64,000 bases of DNA from the NCBI RefSeq assembly GCF_030814215.1, contig NZ_JAUSUT010000001.1:4712001-4776000 (forward strand), written 5' to 3'. The notes under the pieces are model-generated. The model saw only the letters and a program-made list of their open reading frames with translations. It had not been told where the DNA came from and made no database searches. The translations under genes and the position numbers were made by a program. The stretch's first letter is position 1, and every line of letters begins with the position of its first letter. Below are positions 32,895 to 42,106 of the stretch, piece by piece. Source of the stretch: Amycolatopsis thermophila (GTDB lineage Bacteria; Actinomycetota; Actinomycetes; Mycobacteriales; Pseudonocardiaceae).

Positions 32895-34121
32895 CTAGAC
32901 CGGGTCGCGGACGAGCGGGCACGTCATGCAGTGCCCGCCGCCGCGGCCACGGCCCAGTTCGGCGCCCGAGATGGTGATGACCTCGATGCCGGCCTTGCGC
33001 AGCAACGTGTTCGTGGTCGTGTTGCGGTCGTAGGTGAACACCACGCCCGGTTCGACCGCGACGGCGTTGTTGCCGCTGTCCCACTGCTGGCGTTCCGACT
33101 CGTAGGCGTCGCCGCCCGTTTCGATCACCCGCAGCTCGGACCCCACCGCCTCGGCGACCACGTCCAGGAACGACCGCTTGCCCTCGTCGACCACCTCGAT
33201 GCCCGGCGCCCGGTCGGACGGGTGCAGCGAGAACGGGTGGATCCGGTCCACGATCCGCGGGTAGACGGTGACGACGTCGTGGTCGGCGAAGGTGAACACG
33301 GTGTCCAGGTGCATCGCCGAGCGCAGCTTGGGCATGCCGGCGACGATGACGCGCTCGGCGGCCCCCGCGGCGAACAACGCGCCCGCGACCTGCGTGATCG
33401 CCTGCCGCGAGGTCCGCTCGCTCATCCCGGCCAGCACCGTCCCGCCGCCGATCGGCATCACGTCGCCGCCCTCGAACGTCGACCGGCGCCAGTCCCGCTC
33501 CGGATCGCCCCACCACACCGTCGACGAGGCGAACCCCGGGTGGTGGGTGTAGATCGCCTTCATGATCAGCGTTTCGTCGTGCCGCGCGGGCCAGTAGAGC
33601 GGGTTCAGGGTGACCCCGCCGTAGAGCCAGCACGTGGTGTCGCGCGTGTAGAGGGTGTTGGGCAGCGGCGGCAGCAGGTACTCCCGCGCGTCCGGCGAGT
33701 ACTCCGCCAGCAGGCGGTACCCGGGTGCGAGGTCCTCCGGCAGCTCGGTGGTGGCCAGCCCGCCGATGAGGTGCTCGGCGAGCTCGTGCGGCGCCAGCGT
33801 CTCCAGGAACTCGCGGGTGGCGTCCACCAGACCCGGGCCGACGATCTCCGGCACGATCGTGCGGTCGAGCAGCCAGTCGCGCGCCCCGGGCAGCGTCACC
33901 GTCTCGGTCAGCAGCTCGTGCAGCTCGACCACCTCGACGCCGCGACCCCGCAGCAAGTGCACGAAGTCGGCGTGGTCGCGCTGCGCGGTCTCGACCCACA
34001 ACACGTCGTCGAACAGCAGGTCGTCGCAGTTGGTGGGGGTGAGCCGCTGGTGCGCCATCCCCGGGCGGCACACCAGGACCTTGCGCAGCCTGCCCACTTC
34101 CGAATGCACGCCGTGTTCCAT
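32895..34121 (-). CDS. arcA: Arginine deiminase
   Basis: A 408-residue guanidino-group-modifying enzyme converting L-arginine to citrulline and ammonia. Motifs are [15 protein letters not shown] near the N-terminus, [21 protein letters not shown] (Glu and Asp of the active site), MHLDTVFTF, and the catalytic Cys in [12 protein letters not shown] near the C-terminus. Length is normal for ArcA. It is 11 bp downstream of an arginine/ornithine-type antiporter. Neither ornithine carbamoyltransferase nor carbamate kinase is encoded here, so the pathway is incomplete locally. Its stop codon overlaps the IS5 target duplication. Confidence 0.95.
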   Translation of the reverse strand: MEHGVHSEVGRLRKVLVCRPGMAHQRLTPTNCDDLLFDDVLWVETAQRDHADFVHLLRGRGVEVVELHELLTETVTLPGARDWLLDRTIVPEIVGPGLVDATREFLETLAPHELAEHLIGGLATTELPEDLAPGYRLLAEYSPDAREYLLPPLPNTLYTRDTTCWLYGGVTLNPLYWPARHDETLIMKAIYTHHPGFASSTVWWGDPERDWRRSTFEGGDVMPIGGGTVLAGMSERTSRQAITQVAGALFAAGAAERVIVAGMPKLRSAMHLDTVFTFADHDVVTVYPRIVDRIHPFSLHPSDRAPGIEVVDEGKRSFLDVVAEAVGSELRVIETGGDAYESERQQWDSGNNAVAVEPGVVFTYDRNTTTNTLLRKAGIEVITISGAELGRGRGGGHCMTCPLVRDPV

Positions 34122-34132
34122 GGCCCTCCCCT

Positions 34133-35572
34133 TCAGATGGCGATCGCCCCGGTGGCGAGCGCGACGATCCCGGCGACGGCACCGAGCACCGAGATGACGA
34201 AGATCCCCAGCTCCACCGGGGAGAACAGCCGGCGGCCCTGCTCGCGGCGCGCCATCGCGAACAGGACCGTGGCGGGCGCGTAGACGATGAACGCGATGAG
34301 CAGGAACTTCAGGCCCGCCGCGTAGAGCAGGAACACCGTGTAGACCGTGGCCAGCGCGGCCACGACGAGTTCGCGCCGCCACCCGGCCGGCTGTTCGCGG
34401 TAGGTCTCGCGCGTCATGGCGAGCTTGAGCGCGTAGCCGGCGGCGAGCAGGAACGGGATCAGCGACAGCGCGCTGGTGAGGTCGAGCGCGAACGCGAAGG
34501 CGTCCTCGGAGAACAGCGTGATCAGCAGGACGACCTGGATGAGCAGCGTGGTCATCAGCAGGGCCGGGCCGGGCACGTCGGCGGTGTTGGTGCGGCCGAG
34601 GAACCGCGGCATGTCGTGGTCCTTCGCCGCGACGAACAGCACCTCCGACGACATCAGCGTCCACGCCAGGTACGCGCCGAGGACCGAGACGATCAGCCCG
34701 ACGCTGACGAACGCCTTGCCCCACGTGCCCACGGCCGCTTCGAGCACGCCGGCCATCGACGGCTGCCGCAGCTGGGCGATCCGGTCCAGGGGCAGGATGC
34801 CGTAGGACACGATGGTCACCGACGCGAAGATCGCCAGGACGCTGAGGAACCCCAGGACGGTCGCCCGCCCCACGTCCTCCCGGCGGCGGGCGTGCCGGGA
34901 GTACACGCTCGCGCCCTCGACGCCGAGGAACACGAAGACGGTGGCCAGCATCGTGCCCCGCACCTGCTCGAACAGCGAGCCCACCCCCGGCCCGCCGCGC
35001 AGGTTGTCCACGAACACCTGGGGTTTCAGCAACACGAGCGCGAGCACGATGAACACCACGATCGGCACGATCTTGGCGACGGTGACGATCCGGTTGAGCG
35101 CCGTGGCCTCCCGCACGCCACGGCGGATCAGGAAGTAGAACGCCCACACGCACACCGAGGACAGCACGAACGCCAGGACAGTGTCGCCGTCGCCCAGCGC
35201 ACCCCAGATCGTGCCTACGGTCGAAAAGATCAGGATCCAGTACGTCACGTTGCCGACGCAGGCGCTGGCCCAGTAGCCGAACGCGGAGAAGAACCCCAGG
35301 TACTCGCCGAACCCGGCCTTGGCGTAGGCGTAGACGCCGGCGTCCAGGCCGGGTTTGCGGATCGCGAGCGTCTGGAAGACGAAGGCCAGCATGAGCATGC
35401 CGAGGCCGGCGATCAGCCACGCCACGACGGCGCCGAGGATCCCGGTCTCCGCGGCGAAGCGCTGCGGCAGGGAGAACACGCCCGCACCCACCATGGAGCC
35501 GACGACCATCGCCGTCATCGTCGGGACGCCGAACTTCGCGGTCGTCCGTTCCGTCACCTCGGTCGAGCTCAT
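34133..35572 (-). CDS. arcD: APC family amino-acid antiporter (arginine/ornithine type)
   Basis: A 479-residue permease with about 12 membrane segments. The start [23 protein letters not shown] is the unwound helix-1 substrate site of basic amino-acid antiporters (ArcD/LysI of the APC group). [29 protein letters not shown] and [21 protein letters not shown] follow. The gene order arcD-arcA on the minus strand supports arginine/citrulline or arginine/ornithine exchange. The ATG at 35572 follows GGAGGAG. Confidence 0.88.
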   Translation of the reverse strand: MSSTEVTERTTAKFGVPTMTAMVVGSMVGAGVFSLPQRFAAETGILGAVVAWLIAGLGMLMLAFVFQTLAIRKPGLDAGVYAYAKAGFGEYLGFFSAFGYWASACVGNVTYWILIFSTVGTIWGALGDGDTVLAFVLSSVCVWAFYFLIRRGVREATALNRIVTVAKIVPIVVFIVLALVLLKPQVFVDNLRGGPGVGSLFEQVRGTMLATVFVFLGVEGASVYSRHARRREDVGRATVLGFLSVLAIFASVTIVSYGILPLDRIAQLRQPSMAGVLEAAVGTWGKAFVSVGLIVSVLGAYLAWTLMSSEVLFVAAKDHDMPRFLGRTNTADVPGPALLMTTLLIQVVLLITLFSEDAFAFALDLTSALSLIPFLLAAGYALKLAMTRETYREQPAGWRRELVVAALATVYTVFLLYAAGLKFLLIAFIVYAPATVLFAMARREQGRRLFSPVELGIFVISVLGAVAGIVALATGAIAI

Positions 35573-35590
35573 GCTGCGTCTCCTCCCCGG

Positions 35591-36631
35591 TCAGCTGCTG
35601 AAGGCCGGACGGTCGGTCAGGGTCAGCGGTGCGCGCACGTCCCGCCCGTCCGGCCCGTGGAAGGTCAGCGTGATCACCTGACCCGGGTCGCGCCGTCGCA
35701 GCTGGACGAGGAACTCCTCGGGCGTTCTCACCACCGCGTCGTCGACGCGCGTGATGATGTCGCCGGGGCGCAGGCCGGCCGTGGCCGCCGGGCCGCCGGG
35801 CACGATCGCGGCGGCGATCACACCGTCCGCGCGGGGCAGGCGCAACTGCGCCACGATCTGCGGCGTGAGCTGGGCGGGTTCGAGCCCGGCGAAGGCGTGC
35901 CGGGCGCGGCCGGTGGTCCGCAGCTGCTCGGCGACGTCGACCGCGGTCGCAGCCGGGATGGCGAAGCCGAGTGCCACGGCGCCGGCCTGCGGCGGGATGT
36001 AGGCCTCACTGATGCCGACGACCTCGCCCGCGGCGTTGAACATCGCGCCGCCGCTGCTGCCCGGGCTGATCGGGGCGTCGGTCTGGATGAGGTCGACCAG
36101 CGCCTGGGTTTCGGCCGCGCTGCCCGGGATCTCCCGGTGCAGTCCGGAAATCACCCCCGCGGTCACGCTGTTTTCGAACCCGAGCGGGCTGCCGATGACG
36201 ATGACGAGCTCACCGGGCTGGGGGAGCGCCGGCTGGAACCTCGCGGGCGGCAGGTTCGCCCGGGGAACCTCGACGAGCGCCAGGTCGGTGACGACGTCGA
36301 CGGCGCGGACGGTTCCCCCGATCCGCTGCCCGTCGGCGAAGGCGACCTGCACGGCGGACGCGCCGCGCACGACGTGCTCGTTGGTGAGGATGAGACCGTC
36401 GGGGGTGTAGACGACGCCGCTGCCGTTGCCGCCGGTGGTGAGGATCTTGACCACGCTCGGCTGGGCCTGCGCGGTGACCGCGACGACCCCGGTGGTGATC
36501 TGGGGTGCCGGGGGTTGCTGGACCGGAGCGGGTGACCCCGTGCAGGAGGCCAGGAGGAGCGCCGCGGCGCACACCGCGGCCGGCAGGCGAACCGGCCGCG
36601 AGGCCGGGCGGCCACCGGTCCGCTTCCTCAC
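35591..36631 (-). CDS. Lipoprotein trypsin-like protease with PDZ domain (HtrA-like)
   Basis: A 346-residue exported serine protease. From GTG 36631 the N-terminus is basic and hydrophobic and ends with a lipobox, LLLASC, so it is probably a membrane-anchored lipoprotein. The catalytic triad is visible: TNEHVV (His), VTDLALVEV (Asp) and [10 protein letters not shown] (Ser). A PDZ domain with [20 protein letters not shown] fills the last 90 residues. It likely degrades misfolded envelope proteins. Upstream in-frame starts would bury the signal peptide. Confidence 0.88.
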   Translation of the reverse strand: MRKRTGGRPASRPVRLPAAVCAAALLLASCTGSPAPVQQPPAPQITTGVVAVTAQAQPSVVKILTTGGNGSGVVYTPDGLILTNEHVVRGASAVQVAFADGQRIGGTVRAVDVVTDLALVEVPRANLPPARFQPALPQPGELVIVIGSPLGFENSVTAGVISGLHREIPGSAAETQALVDLIQTDAPISPGSSGGAMFNAAGEVVGISEAYIPPQAGAVALGFAIPAATAVDVAEQLRTTGRARHAFAGLEPAQLTPQIVAQLRLPRADGVIAAAIVPGGPAATAGLRPGDIITRVDDAVVRTPEEFLVQLRRRDPGQVITLTFHGPDGRDVRAPLTLTDRPAFSS

Positions 36632-36744
36632 CCGGCGGACGCTAGTGCCCCACCGCCGCCGCACCCTCACCCGAAGCGGGTGAGATCGCCGGGCGCGCTG
36701 TCGGAACTTTTCCCACCGCTTGACCGCGAACAACCTTCACGTTA

Positions 36745-36770
36745 TGGTCCATACCATATGGTCTAGACCA
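36745..36770 (+). promoter_or_regulatory. Tandem DasR-type operators (dre) before the LPMO
   Basis: TGGTCTAGACCA at 36759-36770 is the perfect core of the DasR-responsive element known from streptomycete chitin genes. A second, weaker palindrome, TGGTCCATACCA, lies at 36745-36756, 14 bp away. Both precede the LPMO start by 33-59 bp. DasR represses chitinolytic genes and releases them with aminosugar phosphates, so the LPMO should respond to chitin or N-acetylglucosamine. Confidence 0.85.
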
Positions 36771-36803
36771 AAGAAGTCATCAGGTCCCACCCGAGGAGCC
36801 GGC

Positions 36804-37319
36804 ATGACCACCGGACGCCGTATCGCGACCATCGCCGCCGCGGCCGCTCTCGCCCCGCTCGCCCTCGTGGCCCTGCCGGGCACCGCCAGCGCCCACGGCT
36901 ACGTCGACACCCCGCCCAGCAGGCAGGCCCAGTGCGCCCAGGGTGTCGTGCTGTGCGGCGACATCAAGTACGAACCGCAGAGCGTGGAAGGTCCCAAGGG
37001 GCTGCGCAGCTGCAGTGGGGGCAACGCCCGCTTCGCCGAGCTGGACGACGACTCGAAGGGCTGGCGGGCCACCCCGGTCGGCACCACTGTGACCTTCACC
37101 TGGCAGCTCACCGCCCGGCACCGCACCAGCACGTGGGAGTACTACGTCGGCGACACCCGCGTCGGCCTGGTCGACGACGGTGGTGCGCAGCCCGGCGCCA
37201 CCGTCACCCACGACGTGGACCTCAGCGGCTTCACCGGGCGGCAGAAGGTGCTGGCCGTCTGGAACATCGCCGACACGGCCAACGCCTTCTACGCCTGCCT
37301 CGACCTGCAGGTCGGCTGA
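36804..37319 (+). CDS. Lytic polysaccharide monooxygenase, AA10 family (chitin-active)
   Basis: A 171-residue secreted copper enzyme. A 30-residue signal peptide ends ...TASA, leaving His31 (HGYVDTPPSR) as the mature N-terminus, the first ligand of the copper histidine brace. The second ligand lies in the ARHRTSTWEYY block, and the axial Phe in NAFYACLDL. CGDIKYEPQSVEGPKG is typical of chitin-oxidising AA10 enzymes. It lacks a carbohydrate-binding module. It acts outside the cell on crystalline chitin. Two DasR sites support that role. Confidence 0.93.
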   Translation: MTTGRRIATIAAAAALAPLALVALPGTASAHGYVDTPPSRQAQCAQGVVLCGDIKYEPQSVEGPKGLRSCSGGNARFAELDDDSKGWRATPVGTTVTFTWQLTARHRTSTWEYYVGDTRVGLVDDGGAQPGATVTHDVDLSGFTGRQKVLAVWNIADTANAFYACLDLQVG

Positions 37320-37328
37320 CCGCCACCG

Positions 37329-37361
37329 GCCGTCTCGCGGTGCGTCAGGTCGCGAGACGGC
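37329..37361. terminator. Bidirectional hairpin between LPMO and the GntR gene
   Basis: GCCGTCTCGCG (37329-37339) and CGCGAGACGGC (37351-37361) form a perfect 11-bp stem with an 11-nt loop between convergent genes. Its right half overlaps the last codons of the GntR gene. No U-run; probably serves both directions. Confidence 0.6.
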
Positions 37362-38040
37362 TGGTGATCCAGTTCTCCACCTCGGCCACGTGCCGGGCCG
37401 CCGCGCTGAACGCGGCCAGGCTGTCCCGGTCCCGCAGTGCCTGGTAGATCCCCAGGTGCTGCTGGTGCGTCCACGACGCCACGTCCTCCTTCACCAGCGC
37501 CCGCCAGATCCGCGCCCGCGCCGTGCGGTGCGCGATCGACTCGGCCAGCGACTCCAGCGTCCGGTTCCCGGTCGCCGCCACGATCGCCCCGTGGAAGGCC
37601 AGGTCCTCGGCCACCAGTTCCTCCGGATCGGTCAGCGACGCCATCCGCTCGACGCTCGCGTGCAGCACCGCCAACCGCGCGTCGGTCATCCGCGTCGCCG
37701 CCAGCGCCGTCGCGCCCGGTTCCAGCACCCGGCGGCACTCGAACAGCTCACCGAGGTGCCGGTCCTGCGACAGGTCGAGGAACTGCCCGAGCACGCGCAC
37801 CATCTTGTCCGGCCGCAGATCGGTCACGAACGTGCCGGTGCCGCGCCGCACCTCGAGCACCCCGGCCATCACCAGCGCACGCACGGCCTCGCGCAGCGAC
37901 AACCGCGACAGCTGCAGTTCCTCGGCCAGCGTGGCTTCCGGGGGCAGGCGGCTCCCCGGGCCGTACTCGCCCCGGGAGATGCGTTCGCGCAGCCGCTCGA
38001 TCGCCACGTCGACGACGCCGCCCGTGCTCGTCTCGGTCAT
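37345..38040 (-). CDS. GntR family regulator, FadR/FCD subfamily
   Basis: A 231-residue repressor with an N-terminal winged helix ([27 protein letters not shown], about residues 30-56) and an FCD effector domain whose metal/ligand residues sit in [21 protein letters not shown] and a late [12 protein letters not shown]. It overlaps the dehydratase stop by 4 nt, and matching inverted repeats lie in the divergent promoter upstream. It probably senses the sugar acid or its product and represses both divergent operons. Confidence 0.9.
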   Translation of the reverse strand: MTETSTGGVVDVAIERLRERISRGEYGPGSRLPPEATLAEELQLSRLSLREAVRALVMAGVLEVRRGTGTFVTDLRPDKMVRVLGQFLDLSQDRHLGELFECRRVLEPGATALAATRMTDARLAVLHASVERMASLTDPEELVAEDLAFHGAIVAATGNRTLESLAESIAHRTARARIWRALVKEDVASWTHQQHLGIYQALRDRDSLAAFSAAARHVAEVENWITSRLAT

Positions 38041-39347
38041 GTCCGACTTCCTACACCCCGCCACACTTCGCCGTCCGGGAAGGTGAACCGGCGCAGCGTG
38101 CCGGGCCGGATCTCGGCGCTGTAGCCGGGCGTCTCGGGCACCAGGTACCGCGCGCCGCGCATCCGCACCGGGTCGACGAAGTGCTCGTGCAGGTGGTCGA
38201 CGTACTCCACCACCCGGTTCTCCATCGACCCGCTCACCGCGACGTAGTCGAACATCGACAGGTGCTGCACCAGCTCGCACAAGCCGACGCCGCCGGCGTG
38301 CGGGCACACCGGCACGCCGGCGGCCGCGGCGAGCAGCAGCGCGGCGACCGCCTCGTTGACCCCGCCCAGCCGGCACGCGTCGATCTGGCAGATCCCGATC
38401 GCGCCCGCGGCGAGGAACTGCTTGACCATCACCACGTTGTGCGCGTGCTCGCCGGTCGCGACCTTGACCGGCGCGATCGCCTCCGCGATGGCCGCGTGCC
38501 CGAGGACGTCGTCCGGGCTGGTCGGTTCCTCGAACCACCAGACGTCGAACCCGGCCAGCGCCTCCGCCCAGCGGATCGCGTCCGGCACGCCGAGCGTCTG
38601 GTTGGCGTCGATCATCAGGCGCCGGTGCGGGCCGAGGATCTCGCGCGCGATGCGGCAGCGCCGGACGTCGTCGTCGAGGTTCGCGCCGACCTTGAGCTTC
38701 ACCGAGTCCCAGCCCGCCTCGACGGCCTCCCGGCACAGCCGCGCCAGTTTCGCGTCGTCGTAGCCGAGCCAGCCGGCGCTGGTCGTGTAGGCGGGGTAGC
38801 CGTGCCGGCGCAGGTGCGCCTCCCGCTCGGCGCGCCCGGATTCCTGGCGGCGCAACATCTCCAGCGCATCGTCCGGGGTGAGGACGTCGGTGAGGTAGCG
38901 CCAGTCGACGAGGTCGACGATCTGGCGCGGGCTCATGTCCGCCAGCAGCTTCCACACCGGTTTGCCGGCGAGTTTGCCCGCGAGGTCCCAGGCGGCGTTG
39001 ACGACCGCGGCGGTGCCGAGGTGGATCGTGCCCTTGTCCGGGCCGAGCCACCGCAGCTGGCTGTCCGCGGCGAGGTGCCGGGCGAAGCCGCCGAGGTCGT
39101 GCACGACGTCGTCGACCGGAAGGCCGATCGCGCGCTCGCCTACCACGCGCGCCGCGGCCAGTGCCAGCTCGTTGCCGCGGCCGATGGTGAACGTGAACCC
39201 GTGGCCGCTGTGCCCCTCGTCGGTGCGCAGCACGACGTAGGCCGCGGAGTAGTCGGGGGCCTCGTTCATCGCGTCCGACCCGTCCAGCTCGCGCGAGGTG
39301 GGGAAGCGCAGGTCGACGGCGTCCAGGCCGGTGATGCGCGCGGTCAT
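38037..39347 (-). CDS. Enolase-superfamily sugar-acid dehydratase (L-fuconate dehydratase type)
   Basis: A 436-residue mandelate-racemase-group dehydratase. [17 protein letters not shown] and [18 protein letters not shown] are characteristic of L-fuconate dehydratases. [11 protein letters not shown] holds the acid/base lysine, [13 protein letters not shown] and TGEH supply the metal carboxylates and the Asp/His pair, and [19 protein letters not shown] is the C-terminal block. It converts an aldonic acid such as L-fuconate to its 2-keto-3-deoxy form. Its neighbours are a GntR repressor, an MFS importer, a FAH-family enzyme and RidA. Related acids are possible. Confidence 0.88.
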   Translation of the reverse strand: MTARITGLDAVDLRFPTSRELDGSDAMNEAPDYSAAYVVLRTDEGHSGHGFTFTIGRGNELALAAARVVGERAIGLPVDDVVHDLGGFARHLAADSQLRWLGPDKGTIHLGTAAVVNAAWDLAGKLAGKPVWKLLADMSPRQIVDLVDWRYLTDVLTPDDALEMLRRQESGRAEREAHLRRHGYPAYTTSAGWLGYDDAKLARLCREAVEAGWDSVKLKVGANLDDDVRRCRIAREILGPHRRLMIDANQTLGVPDAIRWAEALAGFDVWWFEEPTSPDDVLGHAAIAEAIAPVKVATGEHAHNVVMVKQFLAAGAIGICQIDACRLGGVNEAVAALLLAAAAGVPVCPHAGGVGLCELVQHLSMFDYVAVSGSMENRVVEYVDHLHEHFVDPVRMRGARYLVPETPGYSAEIRPGTLRRFTFPDGEVWRGVGSRT

Positions 39348-39362
39348 GGTCTGCTCCTCGGA

Positions 39363-39452
39363 GACATCTGATCTCACAGCTGAAATCGAGGCTACAACCC
39401 CTTGTTTTCGTCGAGCAACCTCTCCTATGGTTCCGGGACATCAGATCTCTGA
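39363..39452. promoter_or_regulatory. Putative GntR operators in the divergent promoter
   Basis: GACATCTGATCTC at 39363-39375 and GACATCAGATCTC at 39437-39449 differ at one position. TCAGATCTCTGA (39441-39452) is a perfect 5-bp-arm palindrome, and the first site fits the same pattern with one mismatch. One copy lies close to each divergent start codon, as expected for a repressor controlling both transcripts. Confidence 0.6.
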
Positions 39453-39479
39453 AGGTCAACGTCGACCACTGGAGGTGTC

Positions 39480-40832
39480 GTGCCGAGCACGGTGCACGAC
39501 GTCCGGCGCAAGGTCGCCCGGCGTCTGCTCCCGCCCCTGTTCGTGATGTTCGTGCTGTCGTTCCTCGACCGCACGAACGTGAGCCTGGTCAAGGACCACC
39601 TCGCCGCGAGTGCCGGCATTTCGGCCGCGGCGTACGGGTTCGGGGCCGGGGTGTTCTTCGTCGGCTACGCCGTGCTCGGCGTGCCGTCCAACCTCGTCCT
39701 GCACCGGATCGGCGCGCGGCGCTGGCTGTGCGGGATGATGATCGTGTGGGGTGCGCTGTCCTGCGCGATGGCCCTGGTGAGCGGGCCGGTCAGCTTCTAC
39801 GTCCTGCGGTTCCTGCTCGGCGTCGCCGAGGCCGGGTTCTTCCCGGGCGTGATCCTCTACATCACCTACTGGTTCCCGGCGAGCGCGCGCGGCAAGGCGA
39901 CCGGCGTGTTCCAGTCCGCCGTCGCGATCGCCAGCCTGATCGGCAACCCGCTCGGCGGCTGGCTGCTCGGGATGCACGGCCTGGGCGGGCTCGAAGGCTG
40001 GCAGTGGATGTTCCTCATCGAAGGCCTGCCGACCGTGGTCGTCGCGATCGCGGTGCCGTGGCTGCTCACCGACCGCCCGGAGCAGGCGCGCTGGCTGAGC
40101 GCGCAGGAGCGCGCGGTGCTCACCGCCGCCATCAAGGCCGACGAGCCGCCGCCGTCCGCGCGACCGGAGCGCGGGGTGCGCAAGGTAGTCGGCGATTCGC
40201 GGGTCCTGCGGCTGGTCTACGTGTACTTCGCCATCCAGCTCGGCGTCTACGGGGTGACGTTCTGGCTGCCCGCGCTGGTCAAGCGCATCGGCGGGCTGCC
40301 GGAGTTCAGCGTCGGGCTGATCTCGGCGATCCCGTGGCTGTTCGCGCTGCTCGGCGTGCTGGTGCTGCCGTGGCTGTCGGACCGCACGGGCAACCGCCGC
40401 ACGCCGCTGCTCGTCGCGCTGATCTGCACCGCGGCCGGGCTGATCGGCGCGGTCGCGCTGCCGCCGGTGGCCGCGGTCGGCGCGCTGTGCGTCGCGGCGT
40501 TCGGGTTCCTCGGCGCGCAGCCGGTGTTCTGGACCGTACCGCCCACGATCCTCGCCGGCGTCCAGATCGCCGCGACGATCCCGCTCATCTCCGGCATCGG
40601 CAACCTCGGCGGGTTCGTCGGGCCGTACGCGATGGGCGCGATCGAGGACGCGACCGGCAGCGGGGCCGCCGGACTGTACCTCGTCGCCGCGGTGGTCGCC
40701 GTCGGCGCGCTGGTCGCCGCCACCTTCCGCTGGGTCGGTGGCCCGGGCACGAGTGTCATCGGGAAGAAGGGAAGCACACCATGCACCTCGTCCGCTTCGC
40801 CGACCGCGGCGGAAAGGTCCACTGTGGAGTGA
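39480..40832 (+). CDS. MFS transporter, ACS (anion:cation symporter) family
   Basis: A 450-residue 12-segment carrier. LLPPLFVMFVLSFLDRTNVSLVKD near the N-terminus, GVFFVGYAVLGVPSNLVLHRIGARRW and LGVAEAGFFPGVILYITYWFP are typical of the ACS group (sugar-acid and tartrate carriers such as GudP, ExuT). It probably imports the aldonic acid used by the divergent dehydratase. GTG 39480 follows GGAGG. Its last 17 codons overlap the next gene by 52 bp in another frame, a long overlap whose C-terminal tail is probably dispensable. Confidence 0.9.
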   Translation: MPSTVHDVRRKVARRLLPPLFVMFVLSFLDRTNVSLVKDHLAASAGISAAAYGFGAGVFFVGYAVLGVPSNLVLHRIGARRWLCGMMIVWGALSCAMALVSGPVSFYVLRFLLGVAEAGFFPGVILYITYWFPASARGKATGVFQSAVAIASLIGNPLGGWLLGMHGLGGLEGWQWMFLIEGLPTVVVAIAVPWLLTDRPEQARWLSAQERAVLTAAIKADEPPPSARPERGVRKVVGDSRVLRLVYVYFAIQLGVYGVTFWLPALVKRIGGLPEFSVGLISAIPWLFALLGVLVLPWLSDRTGNRRTPLLVALICTAAGLIGAVALPPVAAVGALCVAAFGFLGAQPVFWTVPPTILAGVQIAATIPLISGIGNLGGFVGPYAMGAIEDATGSGAAGLYLVAAVVAVGALVAATFRWVGGPGTSVIGKKGSTPCTSSASPTAAERSTVE

Positions 40833-41617
40833 GGACGGAGGCCGGTGTCGTCCCGTTCGACGGGGTCGACGGGATCGCCGGCCTGCTCGCGCTGCGCGCC
40901 GGGGAACTGCGGGCGCTCGTGACCGAGACGGCCGGGCGGGAACCGGCCGGGGACGTGCGGCTGCTCGCGCCGGTCGACGGCCGGATGGAGGTGTGGGCCG
41001 CCGGGGTGACCTACCGGCGCTCCCGCGAGGCCCGGATGGAGGAGAGCTCGGAACGCTCGGTGTACGAGAAGGTGTACGACGCCGCCCGCCCGGAGTTGTT
41101 CTTCAAGGCCGTGCCCTGGCGTGTGGTGACCGACGGTGAGCCGGTGACCGTGCGGGCGGACTCGCCGCTCAACGTCCCGGAGCCGGAACTGGGTCTCGTG
41201 GTGAACCGGCACGCCGAGATCGTCGGCTACACGGTGGTGGACGACGTCAGCTCCCGCTCGATCGAGGGGGAGAACCCGCTGTACCTGCCGCAGGCCAAGG
41301 TGTACGCGGGCAGCTGCGCGATGGCGCCCGGGATCCGCCCGGTGTGGGAGGTGGCCGACCCCCTCGCGCTGGAGATCACGATGACCGTGCGCCGCGGGAC
41401 GGAAACCGCCTTCGCCGGCGCGGTCTCCACGAGCGCGCTGCACCGCGGGCTGGACGACCTGGTGCGGTACCTGTTCCTCGGACAGTCCTATCCGGACGGT
41501 GCGGTGCTGGCGACCGGGACCGGGATCGTGCCGGAGATGGACTTCACGCTGCGGCCGGGCGACGTCGTCGAGATCGCCATCAGTGAGGTGGGGAGGCTGG
41601 TCACACCCGTGGAGTGA
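40781..41617 (+). CDS. Fumarylacetoacetate hydrolase family protein (2-keto-3-deoxy sugar-acid dehydratase-like)
   Basis: A 278-residue FAH-fold enzyme. VYEKVYDAARPELFFKA, NVPEPELGLVVN (metal Glu residues) and DVSSRSIEGENPLYLPQAKVY match the XylX/AraD1 branch that acts on 2-keto-3-deoxy-pentonates rather than the fumarylpyruvate branch. It would process the product of the divergent dehydratase. The ATG at 40781 follows AAGAAGGGAAG and lies inside the transporter gene, so the two overlap by 52 bp. Whether it dehydrates or hydrolyses is open. Confidence 0.85.
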   Translation: MHLVRFADRGGKVHCGVRTEAGVVPFDGVDGIAGLLALRAGELRALVTETAGREPAGDVRLLAPVDGRMEVWAAGVTYRRSREARMEESSERSVYEKVYDAARPELFFKAVPWRVVTDGEPVTVRADSPLNVPEPELGLVVNRHAEIVGYTVVDDVSSRSIEGENPLYLPQAKVYAGSCAMAPGIRPVWEVADPLALEITMTVRRGTETAFAGAVSTSALHRGLDDLVRYLFLGQSYPDGAVLATGTGIVPEMDFTLRPGDVVEIAISEVGRLVTPVE

Positions 41618-41632
41618 GGGGAGCATGGGGTG

Positions 41633-42040
41633 ATGAACCGCTGGAACCCGGATTCCGTCGCGCCGCCGGCGGGGCGCTACAGCCACCTCGCCGCCGTCCC
41701 GCCCGGGCACGAGCTCGTGTACCTCGCCGGGCAGCTCGGCGTCCTCCCGGACGGCAACCTCGCCGGGGCCGGCGCGGAAGCGCAGGCCCGGCAGATCTTC
41801 GCCAACATCGAGGCGCTGCTGACCGCGGCAGGGGGCGGTCCGCGGCACCTGGTGAAGCTGCTGGCGTTCGCCGCCGGGACCGAACACCTTCCCGGCTACC
41901 GCGCCGCACTGGCCGACACCTTCGAGCGCTGGTTCCCGGACGGCGACTACCCGGCGCAGTCCCTGGTCGTGGTGGCGGCGCTGGCCGCACCGCAATACGC
42001 CCTCGAGGTCGAGGCGATCGCTGCGATCCCGCGGTCGTGA
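41633..42040 (+). CDS. RidA family protein
   Basis: A 135-residue trimeric YjgF/YER057c/UK114-fold protein. YSHLAAVPPGHELVYLAGQLGVLPDGNL, QARQIFANIEALLTAAGG and VVVAALAAPQYALEVEAIA are family blocks. Canonical RidA has an Arg near residue 105 for enamine deamination; here AALAAPQYALEVE lacks it, so it belongs to a non-RidA subgroup often found in catabolic operons. GTG 41630 could also start it. It ends the sugar-acid operon, 15 bp after the FAH gene. Confidence 0.87.
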   Translation: MNRWNPDSVAPPAGRYSHLAAVPPGHELVYLAGQLGVLPDGNLAGAGAEAQARQIFANIEALLTAAGGGPRHLVKLLAFAAGTEHLPGYRAALADTFERWFPDGDYPAQSLVVVAALAAPQYALEVEAIAAIPRS

Positions 42041-42106
42041 CCGGAGCGTCCCGCGGGTGGGGTTCGAGGTCGTGCCCGGCGCCGGCGACGCTCATGCCCG
42101 CCCCGC

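Noticed and set aside
35591-36733. Earlier starts for the PDZ protease (36733 or 36667).
   Set aside because: They would place a long basic stretch before the lipoprotein signal and lobox, which is unlikely for an exported protein.
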